Origin: Pogona vitticeps
Taxonomy: Eukaryota > Chordata > Lepidosauria > Squamata > Agamidae
DNA length: 64,000 nucleotides
NCBI RefSeq assembly: GCF_051106095.1
Contig: NC_135789.1
Location: 26,562,764-26,626,763, forward strand
Reading direction: 5' to 3'
In this document: positions 22,222 to 33,906 of the stretch, piece after piece
Numbering within the stretch: position 1 is the first letter of the stretch
How the letters are laid out: each line of letters opens with the position of its first letter
The notes under the pieces: generated by a model
Databases searched by the model: none
What the model saw: only the letters and a program-made list of their open reading frames with translations
Told to the model about the DNA's origin: nothing
Position numbers and translations under genes: made by a program

Positions 22222-22916
22222 AAAACATTTGATGAAACCTAGAGAGGCCGTTTCCTCCTTTCACCATGTCCAGAGTTTGGACATTAGCTGGCATGGCCAG
22301 CTAACAGTCAAAATCTCAAAACTATTATAATTCAGACAACCATGAACCCTATCTTGTCAAAGATGTGTCTCGGCTGAGAACGGAAAATTACCAAGGTGTT
22401 TCCGAGGTCAGATCTCATTTTTGCTGTGCTGATAGACAACTGACTCTGAGGTGTGTGGGTTGTATTTTTTTATTATTATTATTAATTAACATATCTTCTT
22501 CCTAGCTTTTACCGAACAGACTCCAAAACCTATTCCACCCACTCTAGGCTGGATTACGCAAGGGCGCTGATGGACAGGTTCACCTAGAGAGTAATAAATC
22601 TGTCAAATGTTTTGTTAAAACATCCGTTCAGCTTGAATTGAGCCTCCTAGAGAACTCGGCTAACAATAGCCTTTGGTAATGTATTCTGGATTAATTACAG
22701 GGTTGACAAGAAAATTGCCCTTCAGATCAGCATAATTGAAAGAAAAAGGGAAAGAAAAAAGAAAGAACCTAGCACACCATCGCTTGACTATTCCCTTTTT
22801 AACAGTTTCGTTCAATTTAGTCACATTTTAACACAACTTCCAGCTATGTTAAACTCAAGGCCAAGTAAATGTTTCAAAAAGTGAAGACAGAATTGGATCC
22901 AGACTTGATTGCATCA
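22222..22916. other. Unique sequence, no gene seen
   Basis: Contains a short (TTA)n near 22468-22488. Nothing else recognised. Confidence 0.45.
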
Positions 22917-23085
22917 GTTAGTTACGTGTCGTCAAGTCCAACTTGTAATGACCCTAATAGGGTGTTCAAGGTAAGAGATATTTAAGGAATTGGTTTTATC
23001 AATTCCATACACAGCCCGCAGTGAATTTCCATGGCTGGGATTCGAACCCCGGCCTTTTGAGTCAATCTATCCACTGAATACTTTA
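22917..23085 (-). mobile_element. tRNA-derived SINE, family 2, antisense
   Basis: On the minus strand it reads tRNA-like head with box B GGGGTTCGAATCCCAGCCATG, a middle CCAATTCCTTAAATATCTC, then TATTAGGGTCATTACAAGTT and a tail GGACTTGACGACACG. The same body is found at 39453-39645 and 46005-46540. Confidence 0.75.
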
Positions 23086-24632
23086 AAGGAATTAGCTAAG
23101 GTGCTGTTGCTAACCTCAGAATCGGTGACTTCCCCTCCTGCAACCCCTTTCTTTTAGAGAGTCCGGAGACTTTCTGGAACAGACTGCAGGTGATCACGGA
23201 AATCTTCAGAGAGAGGGGTAAGAAACCTACCTTCCACTGGGTTGGGATCCTACAGACATATCCTGTAAGATCTCGGCCATTGTGCCCATACAGAATGGTA
23301 AAATGCAAGCAATGTGGTTTCAGAAAGGATGAACTGAACCTGCTTCAGCCATTTACTGTTCTGTGGTTTGCTTGGCCTTCAGTTCTACTCATTCTTTCTA
23401 TTCCCCAAAGCAGGCTCACCTTCTCAGCGAAATACATCAAGTTCGGACTGAAACCCAGAACGTATTCAAACCTCCACTAACAATAAATGGGTTTCGCCCT
23501 CTTCCATCATTCTTCTTGTTGTTTTGCAATGAGGGAGGGACAGTAGACAGTTTTGGAAACACAACCACATCACAGGGTATTTCCAGAGCAGGAAAAGCTC
23601 TGTCCTGGAAAAAGTCTGCCAAAGTCTGACACCATAGTAGGTACCTCACTCTACCCAACGGTAGGGCCAGCTTAGAATATCTTCAAATGTCCCTAGCTTG
23701 TTACAGTATATTTAATATTGATTTCCCGTTCAGCTAAGACTTTTCACTGAGAATTATCTGCTCCAGCCAGTTGCCAAATGGAGCCACTTCTGCAATCTGT
23801 CCAAATTCATTAATGGCCCTGTTTTAATAATATTTTCATTTCAAATTTAATTTTGCCCAGGCATTAGCCCTGTATTACTTATGCAAATACAAAGTTTTAT
23901 AGCTCTATTAGCCATCATTCATTATCGCTCCCTCCTGGTTTAAGAAAGGGATACGAACACTTGGAGTGTATCCAGACATTTTAATTGAAGTCACTCCGGA
24001 AACTCCCCTTTCCTTTAAATCATTTGTGCACACAAATTTAAAGATGATTACCATTAAAATCTATGAGAGAAGCCACACTTCAGAAGTAAATTGACATTTT
24101 ACCTGCATTTGGATGGCAAAAGAGGAAAGCTGACCTAATTCAATAGCCACCTTGAAAGATGAATGTAACTCCTTGCTCGTCCCATTCTCACTGGCTTGGA
24201 CCAAGAATAACAATATTCTTGTTTTGTCCATAAGGACGGCACTGAATGTCATGGAGTATTTGAAAGAGTTCTTCAGTTGGGGGCAATCGTTGCACAAAAA
24301 TTGCACTTTTGTACAAAATGGTATCATTTTTGTGAAATTTGCATACATCTGTGCCAATTGGCCAAAAGTTAGATGGTGACCATTTTATTTAAGAATTTGA
24401 AGCAAGTTATGATCTGGAGGAATATTTCATGGCAATTAGCTAGTCCACTATGTTTACTGGTGTGTTTGTGTTTGTGTTTGTGTGTGTGTGTGTATTTTCT
24501 TCTCAAACAAAAGAGCAGCCGCATGAATTATCAGCAAATTGTGATATTGCATGACATCAAGCTGGAAAAACCTGGAAAGAGGTCTCGACTTGATAGCACA
24601 CAATTATTATTTATTAAATAAAAATTATTGGA
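23086..24632. other. Unique sequence with AT-rich conserved-looking block
   Basis: Around 23750-23960 the DNA is repeat-free and rich in TAAT/ATTA words, including an octamer-like TTATGCAAATAC (23879-23890) and CATTAATGG. Such blocks are typical of developmental non-coding elements but conservation cannot be judged from one sequence. No exon was recognised. Confidence 0.35.
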
Positions 24633-25004
<372 letters not shown>

Positions 25005-25180
25005 TAAGTTGTCCAAAGTGATGACAGTCACCACATTTTAGAGCAGTGAATCCCATCATTTGTTCCTCTCATTTTAATTACGTTTAATTCAGTTGCTCTG
25101 TTATTATAATTTGTTTAATTCAAATTAACATAGAAATAGGGATGCAGTGACTCTGTGGAAAAATGATGGGGTAAGCAAAA

Positions 25181-25404
25181 CATGCGAAGAGAAGACTCCC
25201 TGGAAAAGACCCTGATGTTGGGAAAGTGTGAAGGCAAGAGGACAAGGGGATGACAGAGGACGAGATGGATGGACAGTGTCATCAAACCGACCAACATGAA
25301 TTTGACCCAACTCCGGGAGGCAGTGGAAGACAGGAGGGCCTGGTGTGCTCTGATCCATGGGGTCACGAAGAGTCGGACACGACTAAACGACTAAACAACA
25401 AAAG
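25181..25404 (+). mobile_element. BovB (RTE) LINE 3' end
   Basis: Reads through the BovB ORF2 C-terminus: REDSLEKTLMLGKCEGKRTR-type codons, then the HGVTKSRT-like end (GGGGTCACGAAGAGTCGGAC) and the tail CGACTAAACGACTAAACAAC. The 5' side is truncated. Confidence 0.85.
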
Positions 25405-26000
25405 CAAAAACAGGCTGATTCTTCCCTCTGAAAGGCAACACCTCGATTTGATCAGAAACGAGCAGAAAGACATCAGACATAATTCTGATACTTCGGTGTA
25501 AGCCATTTAGAGAACTTTAGATTATTAATATAAGTATTATTTTTGTTTGCTGCTTTTTTTACGCTATAAGGACATCTGCCATCATCATATTGGTTTGATT
25601 GAAATTTTGAGACTGCCTCATATGGGTTGCAGTTAACTATTTGGGCTTTTTGTGTGTGTAAAAGATAAGGGGGACTGAAACATATGCGCTCTTCCTTTGC
25701 AGCTCACTGCTCAGGTTTTTCATGTGGCGGATCATAAACACAGAGCAGCAACTGGAGTCCACGGCAAAGCAATGGGGATTTGTCTGAATAAGACATTTAT
25801 CCTTCAAAGGAGAGAGCAAGGGAATGCCGTCTGTGCAAAACCTGAGCAGATCAATTCTACTTAACCCCTGAACTATAAATCCTCATTACATCTTCACGTG
25901 TTTCCAGAGGTATAAAACCCAAGCAAAATGGAAACAACAAACCCACAAGGTGAGATGGAATACACTGGAGGTGGAGGGTGTGATACATATATAATAATAC
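25405..26000. other. Unique sequence, no gene seen
   Basis: No recognisable repeat or exon. Confidence 0.45.
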
Positions 26001-26108
26001 TAGAATTGCAGAGTTGGAAGGGCCTCTATGGATTATCAAGTCCAGCCCCTCTCAAGGAGACACGATGGGGAATCAAACTCCTGACCTCTGGTTCCCCAGC
26101 TAGATGCC
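26001..26108 (-). mobile_element. tRNA-derived SINE, family 1, antisense
   Basis: Plus strand TAGAATTGCAGAGTTGGAAG, then AAGTCCAGCCCCTCTCAAGG and GGGGAATCAAACTCCTGACC. This is the reverse of a short family-1 SINE with box-B-like GGTCAGGAGTTTGATTCCCC. The box-A end at about 26108 is lost. Confidence 0.72.
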
Positions 26109-26204
26109 TACGGCATGTTTATTAGGAATGGAAGTTTTGTATTTCTTGGACTACATATCCCATCGTTCTCCATACTTGGAGGTCTAACAGACTTACACAC
26201 ACCC

Positions 26205-26562
26205 TTTTTGTTGTTGTTTTTTAGTCGTTAAGTCATTACCGACTCTTTGTGACCCCATGGACCCGAGCACGCCAGGCCCTCTTGTCTTCTGCTGCCTCCC
26301 GAAGTGGGGTCAAATTCATGTTGGCTGCTTCGATGACCCCGTCCAACCATCTCGTCCTCTGTCGTCCCCTTCTCCTCCTTTTGCCCTCACACTTTCCCAA
26401 CATCAGGGATTTTCCAGGGAGTCCTCTCTTCTCATGAGATGGCCAAAGGATTGGAGCCTCAGCTTCAGGATCTGTCCTTCCATTGAACACTCAGGGTTGA
26501 GTTCTTTCAAAATGGATAGGTTTGTTCTCTTTGCAGTCCAGGGGACTCTCAAAAGTCACCTG
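26205..26562 (-). mobile_element. BovB (RTE) LINE 3' end, antisense
   Basis: The tail at left reads TTTTTGTTGTTGTTTTTTAG then TCGTTAAGTCATTACCGACT, CTTTGTGACCCCATGGACC. On the minus strand the frame gives LPGKSLMLGKCEGKRRRRGR, QRTRWLDGVIEAANMNL and RARVHGVTKSR, the BovB ORF2 C-terminus. Family known for horizontal transfer between squamates and ruminants. Confidence 0.88.
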
Positions 26563-26576
26563 GACTGCACCACCCT

Positions 26577-26720
26577 ACAGACATCTCAATGTGGCTCGCC
26601 TGGGGCAAAAGAACCTAGAACTGGAAGGCTTAGAGGCTTAGCTAGGTCTAGCTTCCTGTTTATGAAGAAGGCTCCCATCTTAGATTGAGGCAGGAGCAGG
26701 AAATTGGTGGAGCTAGGCCT
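26577..26720. repeat. Unassigned interspersed repeat
   Basis: CTCAATGTGGCTCGCCTGGG and GGCTTAGCTAGGTCTAGCTTCC recur, diverged, near 36075-36160 (AAATGTGGCTCACCTGGGAG, AAACTTCCTGTTCCTGCC) and 40052-40110 (GGCTTAGCTAGGCCTAGC). Three copies suggest an interspersed family I cannot name. Confidence 0.4.
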
Positions 26721-27263
26721 CGCTCCACCTCAAAGCCTCCCAACTGAGACCTGGTGGTCTTTCTGCTCATCAGGTGCTGTGCCTGGTGGGTCCCACAACT
26801 CCTTATACTTGCCATGGGCTTTAGCAAGTCAAACCCACTTGCTAAAGGGCTGCAGAGAAGAGCAATCTGACCCTCGGGGGGGGGGTGTGTGTACTAAAAC
26901 TCCTCCAAAGACTTGAATTTTTTGGCTGGTGAAATTTCTAGTGGAAAGAAACAACATGCCTGCTGAAACTGCGCTGTCCAGGGTGCTGCATTTGAACCTG
27001 AACTTGGATGGAAACCCCATCTGACTCTCACCTGTACTTGACCTGTGGTTGATCTTGGGTCAACCGGTCCCCTTTCCTCTTTCTCAATCTCCATCAGTCA
27101 AGCGACTCCACAAGGTCGTTAGGAGAGTAAAATGCAGCTAAAGGCAAGCAGGCCAACTTGCTAGACAAATGTGGTCAAGTGGTGGGTTGTGGATATTAAA
27201 GAAATAAATAACAAGCTAAATAACTAAATATCACACACCTCAACTCTTGAATATTATTCTGTG

Positions 27264-27411
27264 ATGGATGGATGGATGGATGGATGGATGGATGGATGGA
27301 TGGATGGATGGATGGATGGATGGATGGATGGATGGATGGATGGATGGATGGATGGATGGATGGATGGATGGATGGGTGGGTGGGTGGGAGGGTGGATGGA
27401 TGGATGGATGG
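27264..27411. repeat. (GGAT)n microsatellite with GGGT island
   Basis: Pure GATG units to about 27375, a short GGGT/GGGAGGGT interruption, then GGAT again. Open frames (IHPS repeats) are artefacts. Confidence 0.97.
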
Positions 27412-27505
27412 CAACCTAAATAAATAAATAACCTAAACCCATGCACATAAATTGGGGGGGACAGGAAACTATCATCTATAAAAGCTATGAAACAATCTTG
27501 TCACT

Positions 27506-27644
27506 GTATTCGCGAAGGCTTTCACGGCCGGGATCTAATGGTTGTTGTGGGTTTTTCGGGCTCTTTGGCTGTGTGCTGAAGGCGAAACGTTAGGAAGAAC
27601 AACCTTCAGAACACAGCCAAAGAGCCTGAAAAACCCACAACAAC
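27506..27644. mobile_element. Short hairpin retroelement insertion (Penelope-like candidate)
   Basis: A 139-bp insert flanked by an exact 13-bp duplication CAATCTTGTCACT (27493-27505, 27645-27657). It starts GTATTCGCGAAGGCTTTCAC and folds into a hairpin: arm 27540-27582 pairs with 27603-27645 (GGTTGTTGTGGGTTTTTCGG against its reverse) with a 20-base loop. The opening motif is a widespread reptile repeat that I associate, not certainly, with Penelope-like elements. The variable 13-bp duplication fits target-primed retrotransposition. Confidence 0.7.
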
Positions 27645-27745
27645 CAATCTTGTCACTCTTACTGACATTAATGTGGAATTAAGGAGCCAGCTCTGGTAAA
27701 CATTACTGTAAAATAAGAAAGACTAAGACAATGTTGAAGTTGCAT

Positions 27746-28185
27746 AGAAACATAGAATCAAAGAACTGGAAGGGGTCTATGGGGCCATCGAGTCCAACCC
27801 CTCACTCAAGGCAGGAATCCAAATCAAAGCAGATCTGACAGAGGGTGGTCCAATTTTCTCTTGAATGCCTCCAGCGTTGGAGTGCTCACCACCTCCGAAG
27901 GTCATCGTTTCCACCGTCGTACTGCTCTAACAGTTAAGAAGTTTTTTTTCCTGATATTCTGCCAAAGTCTGGCTTCCTGTAGCTTTCCATTATTATATGT
28001 CCTGGACTCTGGGATGATCAAGAACAGATCCTATCCCTCTTCTATTTGACAGTCTTTCAAGTCTTTGGAGAGTGTCCCCATATCTCCCCTCAGTCTTCTT
28101 TTCTCAAGGCTAAACATGCCCAGTTCTTTCAATCTTTCCCCAAAGGGCTTGGTTTCCAGTTCCCTGATCATCCTTCTAAAAACAT
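27746..28185 (-). mobile_element. CR1 LINE 3' end, antisense
   Basis: Plus strand starts CATAGAAACATAGAATCAAAG, then GAACTGGAAGGGGTCTATGG, GAGTCCAACCCCTCACTCAA. The body is the reverse of the CR1 ORF2 end (AACAGTTAAGAAGTTTTTTT, CTCTGGGATGATCAAGAACA, AAGGCTAAACATGCCCAG). It is 5'-truncated near 28185. Confidence 0.9.
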
Positions 28186-29436
28186 TTTTGCCAAGCCCAC
28201 CTCCTCAGACCTTGATGAACAGATGATGTACTAATGTCTGACCTTAAGCTTTGGAAAATGCTTCAACTGGATTTTCTGGGGAGCAACAGAGACGGTTATG
28301 AGAGACGCCGGGGAGGGCTTGAGGAACATATACGACCAAACAGCTGCACTTAATCTGACTCTGCCTTAAGTGGGACACAGAGAAGGCATAGCTTTCAGGT
28401 GACAAAAGCCTTAATTCATTACAGGTCTTTTCAGAGTGGAATTAAATCACCGCACATTTCAAATCATCAACAGCAATCAGCCTCATGCAAGAAAAGTTCT
28501 AGCAATTGATGAATGAGATGCAAATAGAGTTATTTGGGGTGTGTGTGGTTTTTTTACAGTGCACAGTAATCAGGCAATTATTTCCAAGTTGTTCAGGCTT
28601 ATGTATTCATTCATTCCAGAATGCATTACAACCGTAGAACACTGAACATAACCACTCTCCCACCTCATGTCAGAAGATGAGCAGAGGGTCAAGGAACGAT
28701 AAGAGCCAAGAAGGTTCATATGGGGAGATGAGGTTCTTCTAGGTAGCCTGGATCCAAGATGTATCGGGCTAAATAGGTAATGGCCAGCACTTTGAATTGG
28801 GCATAGAAATGGACTGGTTGCTGGTAGGGTTAGGGAAGAAAAAAAACAAACACAGAAATCCTGCAGAGCTGTTGCTGCCAGCTAGAGTTGACAATATTGA
28901 AATACATGGGCACAGTCTGGCTCAAGGTAAGGCACTGTCCTGTACTTCCAATTGAACAGCTGGACCAGATGTGCTTCATCTCCTGGTTTTTAAATGAAAC
29001 TCTGGGATGTTCCTCTTGAAAAAAGGAGAGCGAGGGCATGTTAACCAGCAGGGTGCTCCCAAAGCAGCCACGCAAGAGATGGGGAGATATAAGAATGTCA
29101 TACAGAAAAGAAATACTACCTTGGGGGGGGGGGGGGAAGCAAACACAGATTGACAAGCCACAATTGCAGCAGAAGACTCAACAGATGGATTTCGCTGGCC
29201 CCATCAGTTACAGGCGCTCATGGAAGCCCATCCTGAGATGAACTGCTGGTACATCATTATCTGTGGAGCCGACACTTCAAACCTCAGCATTCCGTCTAAT
29301 TTACACCGAGCATCTTTATGGGAATGGTGGCAGAGGCTATGTGGAAATAGCTATTTATCAAACTGCTCCTCTTTCTTTTCTTTTTTTTTCCTAAAGCAAT
29401 AGATATGTTGGTGTTATATTAAAGGGATTGTTTTCA
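28186..29436. other. Unique sequence, no gene seen
   Basis: Repeat-poor 1.25 kb. A G-run lies at 29123-29136. No exon signature. Confidence 0.45.
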
Positions 29437-29750
29437 GGGTTCTCCAGGTAGAGAGGAGTAGTTTTCCCATGCCCTTCTTCTAGAGGCATCCTGGGACTGC
29501 GCAGCTTGCCCAAGGCCACCCAGGCTGGCTCTTCTCCCTGAAGGCACTGTGGGGAATCAAACTCCCAACCTCTGGCTCCATAGCCAGAGACCTATCTCAG
29601 TGAGCTATCCGGCCAACTCAGAGGTGGTTTACTATTCCCTTCTTCTGGAGGCAGATCTGGGACTGAGCAGCTTGCCCAGAGCTACACGGGCTGGCTCTAC
29701 TCAAAGGAGGCACACTGGGGAATTGAACTCCCCACCTCCGTCAGGATTTA
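29437..29750 (-). mobile_element. tRNA-derived SINE family 1, two antisense units in tandem
   Basis: Two successive antisense heads: GGGGAATCAAACTCCCAACC with CAGTGAGCTATCCGGCCA, and further right GGGGAATTGAACTCCCCACC. Each is accompanied by GGGACTGMGCAGCTTGCCCA-type body. The same dimeric layout, in sense, is at 51.44-51.79 kb. Confidence 0.75.
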
Positions 29751-29864
29751 GCCTTCTCCCAGGGGTTTCCAGAAATTAGAACATAGATTGGGGAACAGGT
29801 ATATCTTTTCTGTTGTCACATGCAGTAAATTCAGGTATGTACGCACTACAATGTGTCTATATTA

Positions 29865-29995
29865 CATAGTTATAACAGTTCAGTCTCACTTTAAAGGGCA
29901 TGACTCCATTCTACAGAATCCTGGTGTCTGCAGTTTGTTAAGGGATGTAGGCTTCCCTGCTAGAGAGTTATAATGTATTCTTAAAATCCCACCAA
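29865..29995. mobile_element. Possible non-autonomous DNA transposon fragment
   Basis: CAGTCTCACTTTAAAGGGCA, GACTCCATTCTACAGAATCC and TGGTGTCTGCAGTTTG resemble a common squamate small repeat whose consensus has GGAATCCTGGGATTTGTAGT. Ends and target duplication are not clear. Confidence 0.35.
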
Positions 29996-31274
29996 AGTGA
30001 CTCCGTTATAACAGCAACTTTCTGCATCCTAAAGCACCCAAAAGCAGAGGCAAATTTCTTTGCCTCATGCTTGCCTGCAGAATTTGTTAGACCGTCAAAA
30101 TTCTAGATAAATTAGAAAGATACCTGAAACAATCTTGCCCCTCACAATCTTTTTATTAGGGGTGTGCAAATATCTATCTGTGTTGATTCAGTCTGAATTA
30201 TTTGTCCTTCAAGCTGACGCATAGTTCATCCTGTGTGATTTTTCATCCACGTATCCCAAAGGATCCGTGTTTATTTGTGTCTGAATAGTGCAAAAACATG
30301 AACATGGGGACTATAAAAGTTTTGGGACAAATGTCAAGCACTTAGTGCCTTTGATTGAGATCTGCAGCCTCAAAAGAAAAGAAAAGAGGAATCCTCCGGT
30401 TCCTCTTCTTTCCTGAAAATGAAGATGATCTGAACCTCTTTAGATTCTGAACATGCTGCCATTGCAAAATGGCTGCCAATTGCACAAACAGAAGCAGTCC
30501 TTCATAGGGGCACCGTAATTGGGAGCTGTCAGGAAAATCTGGGATTTTCATTGGTACCCAAGCTTTCAATCTCCTTCTGCTTCAGGCTTCCTAGTTGTTA
30601 TAGCATTCCTTTCATTTTTCCAAGGGGACTTTTCCCCCCCTTATTATCTGGGTTTTTCAGTCCCCAAAGTGCCAAAGCAATATTCGGTGCTTTGGAGAAG
30701 CCCGCTTTGATATGAATGCCGCCTCAGATCCCTTCAGAAATGGACAAATATCCTTTATTCGCTTTGGAGCCCAAATAAATTCTGAAGCTTATACTTCTTA
30801 TCCCTTCACAGCAAACGTAACCAGAGCTGATCTTTTCCTCCTTCCCGGCTAACCACTTCTTCGCTTGTTACAGACCAGCTTTGCCGTGGGAAATGCCAGC
30901 CCTCGTCGTGGAGAGACGACACTGCTCAAAACAGATTTGTTTGAACTCTCCGTGTTAGATTCAACAATGTATTGCCTGAGAGAAAACAGATGAAGGGCTG
31001 CCTTCCACAGAGAGCGAGAACAGCTCCTCCGTGCAAGGTAAATTATGTTAACATGGAGAGCCGCACAGATTTTTAATAACCAATAAAAGGGCAACAAAAG
31101 ATAGTGAATCTCTTTAAGCGTCAAAGCATGTTTCTGAAAGAAAGAAACATCTGGGAGAGAATCTTCCACATATTCTTGCATCTTTCCTGTTAGCCCATAT
31201 AGGGAGTCATTCCCCAGAGAGAGGAACCTGGGTGTGGATTTCTTTGTATGTGAACATACAGGTCAATTAGTAAT
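29996..31274. other. Mostly unique sequence
   Basis: A segment near 30163-30310 (AGGGGTGTGCAAATATCTAT onward, rich in ATTCA/TGAAT words) may be an old interspersed repeat related in style to 53.1 and 55.8 kb. 30840-31190 is repeat-free. No exon was recognised. Confidence 0.4.
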
Positions 31275-31655
31275 TGTTGTTGTTGTTTATTTGTTAAGTC
31301 ACATCCGACTCTTCGTGACTCCATGGATCAAAGCACGCTAGGCCCTCCTGTCTTACACTGCCTCCTGGAGTTGGGTCAAATTCATGTTGGTTGCTTCGAT
31401 GACACTGTGCAACCATCTCGTCCTCTGTCGTCCCCTTCTCCTGCCTTCACACTTTCCCAACATCAGGGTCTTTTCCAGGGAGTCTTCTCTTCTCATGAGA
31501 TGGCCAAAGTCTTGGAGCCTCAGCTTCAGGATCTGTCCTTCCAGTAAGCACTCAGGGTCGATTTCCTTCAGAATGGATAGGTTTGTTCTCCTTGCAGTCC
31601 AGGGGATGATTCTCAAGAGTCTCCTCCAGCACCACAATTCAAAAGCATCGATTAG
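31275..31655 (-). mobile_element. BovB (RTE) LINE 3' end, antisense
   Basis: The minus frame (31353-31658) reads IDAFELWCWRRLLRI, RRTNLSILKEIDPECLLEGQ, LRLQDFGHLMRREDSLEKTL and LGKCEGRRRGRQRTRWLHSV, the BovB ORF2 C-terminal region. The tail at the left is ATTGTTGTTGTTGTTTATTT. The frame is still largely open, so the copy is fairly young or short. Confidence 0.9.
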
Positions 31656-31790
31656 CAATAGCTGCCTCTTTTACAAATAAAGAAGGCTGTCAGCAAATCT
31701 GCAAGGGTGTCCTCAGAGTGTCCTCTTGTGGGAAGGGGGGGGGTCTCTTCTGTGCCGGCGGGTCCCAGAGGGGCTTAAAACAGTCTTTGT

Positions 31791-31849
31791 AAATTTCCCA
31801 CAATGCCTTGGTGCAATGTTTCACCAGGGGCATTGTGGGAAATCACAAA
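31791..31849. repeat. Palindrome with two facing TTTCCCACAATGCC motifs
   Basis: ATTTCCCACAATGCC (about 31793-31807) faces GGCATTGTGGGAAAT (about 31829-31843) across a spacer of about 21 bases. Each arm fits the ZNF143/STAF-type pattern YWCCCRNMATSC. It could be a tiny MITE remnant or a regulatory palindrome. Confidence 0.5.
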
Positions 31850-32690
31850 GGTGCCTGCGAGACTTTCAGCCTGGAGGAGCGTCAACATTAGCGGCATAAA
31901 ACAAGCCCCAACCTACACATAGACAAGGATGCCGTGCCATTCATACTGAAGTCGAAGCCTAGAAAGACTGGTCTTCACATTAAGACAATATAACACACCG
32001 AGTAAATATAATTCACTTGAAAAAAAATCTTAAAATGTCTGATGGTTAAATTTGGAATCAGTGTCTCCCGGCATTTATCTTCCTCCTTCCCAGTCCAGCT
32101 GGACAAAGTGGGGCAGTTTCTGGATGAAGCCCATAAACTGAAGCGAAATCTCACCAAACCAAAAGCCACGCTCCGTCGTGCTCTAAAAACCTGTTGTGTG
32201 CCACACACAGAGTGAGGAAATCACACTCGCTCTGTTCCTCTCCCTTGCTCCTTTAACCAAAGAAAAACAACTATTGAAAGAAGGGTGGGTAACCCCGTGT
32301 AGTAGCCCCCCCATGTGAGTCAGGACCCCACTTTCAGAGGAATTCTCTTCCGGGTCCACACATTTCCTATTGTCAGAACAGGGCTTTTGTGGTTCCGTGG
32401 GTCTCATACCTGAGCGTTGCATGTCCGACTTCTCTGGAAAGGGCTGCGTCCCTCACAACGGAGCCTATCCGGAGATTCGGATTTTATAATGTCCTGGGCT
32501 GGCTTAGGTCGGCTCACAAGAGTTATGCATTCCTAGATTAGACGCTGTTGTGAACTGCCGTCAAGACTTGACTCATGACCTGAGTTGGTTCAGATAGTCG
32601 GCTCAAAGTTGACCCAACTTTCCATTCTTCTGTGGTTGGTTAATCGGGAGTACCCAGCTTGCTGGGGTGGGGGGAGCAATGTGTAGCCTG

Positions 32691-32757
32691 CATCATTAAA
32701 TTGTAAACTGCATAGAGAGTGCTTTAAGAGCTGTGGGGCGGTATATATAAGCAGCAC
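32691..32757 (+). mobile_element. LINE (L2-like) 3' tail fragment
   Basis: ATTAAATTGTAAACTGCATAG, AGAGTGCTTTAAGAGCTGTGG and GGGCGGTATATATAAGC form the common reptile LINE tail with consensus TAAACCGCC...GGGCGGTATATAAG. It is very short. Just left, 32548-32650 has SINE-like GAACTGCCGTCAAGACTTGA. Confidence 0.55.
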
Positions 32758-32780
32758 ACTTCCTTAACCCTGACCTTGTA

Positions 32781-33046
32781 CAGTGGTGCCTCACAAGACG
32801 AATGCCTCGCAGGATGAAAAACCCGCAAGACAATTGTTTTTTGCGATCGCTATGGTGCCTTGCAAGACAGTTTCTTCTATGGCCATGCTTCACAAGATGG
32901 GGTTTTCTCCCCGAGACCGATGCCTCGCAAGACGAATGAGTTTCATTCGTCTTGCGAGGTTCCCATATGAAACCTCACAAGACGATTTTTTCGCAAGACA
33001 GCGATTCTCGCGGAATGAATTACATTAGTCTTGTGCAGCACCACTG
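32781..33046. mobile_element. TA-MITE, CAAGACG subfamily
   Basis: CAGTGGTGCCTCACAAGACG at left and CTTGTGCAGCACCACTG at right, TA on both sides (32779-32780, 33047-33048). The centre holds a perfect 17-bp stem with a 3-base loop at 32923-32959 (CCTCGCAAGACGAATGA against its reverse). No coding capacity. Confidence 0.88.
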
Positions 33047-33906
33047 TATAAGGGAACTTCCTGTGACCACAAACAAGCCGTGGTTTATGCCTGCCCACAA
33101 AAAAAGAGCCAGCTGGCATGGATTCCAGGAGAGAAATTGTGTCACAGTGGTTGAGAGAGAGAGAGAGAGAGAGAGCATTTGGGCTCCATACTGGCTTTGA
33201 CTAAATCCAGACTCCCAATCAAACCAGTCTGCTCGCGGCTGATTGGCATGAACTGGATCAAACCAGAATGGTCAAAACACAGGCAATCCTGATAGATTCG
33301 GGGACCCATGGAGGTGGGTGGGGGAGGATTATGTGGTCGAATAACTAAAATCACCATTGATTTGTCCTAAAGCGCCATGTTGGCGTCTCAGGACCCTATT
33401 CGGGAACCTGTGTACCTGTACGATCCTGCTGTTCACCCCCCCCCCCTTCCACCCAGCTCTGGCTCTGATGGACAAAGAGAAATCGGGGCCGCCCTGCACG
33501 TGGTTAAATGTCACATTGATCTGTCACGATCTGCAGACTCCCAACACTTCGCGCCATGTGGTTGCAGGCTCAGGCAGACAAGCAAGAGGGCAGGGCTCTT
33601 CCCGGTGAAAGATTTCTCTGGTTTCGATCAAGTCAATACGCCACGGCCTCTCATGAGGATATCAGAGCTTCGCTGCTGAGCCAGGGCAGCAAAATGCTGT
33701 ACATCACAGACTAAATTATTGACTTCTACCGCGCGCTACAAGGCAGGTGTCCTCACCTCAGGTCACTAGCTGCTGATCGTCCTTAAGTACCTGTTTCCTG
33801 GATGGGTCTTGTCGGTGGCTTCTGCCTCCAGCTTCATGGTTCTCGAAGCTTTCCGAGACAGCGTGAAATACGCACGAGCATCTCTAACCAGAATGCAGTC
33901 ACTGAG
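33047..33906. other. Unique sequence, no gene seen
   Basis: Contains a (GA)n of about 24 bp near 33150-33175 and a C-run at 33438-33447. An open frame at 33377-33679 has no known domain and no splice context. Confidence 0.45.

Noticed and set aside
27264-27411. CRISPR-like or satellite array
   Set aside because: Unit of 4 bp without spacers; a microsatellite in a eukaryotic genome.
33377-33679. Possible exon (100-codon frame, LASQDPIREPVYLYDPAVHP)
   Set aside because: No recognised domain, C-run inside, no supporting splice sites.
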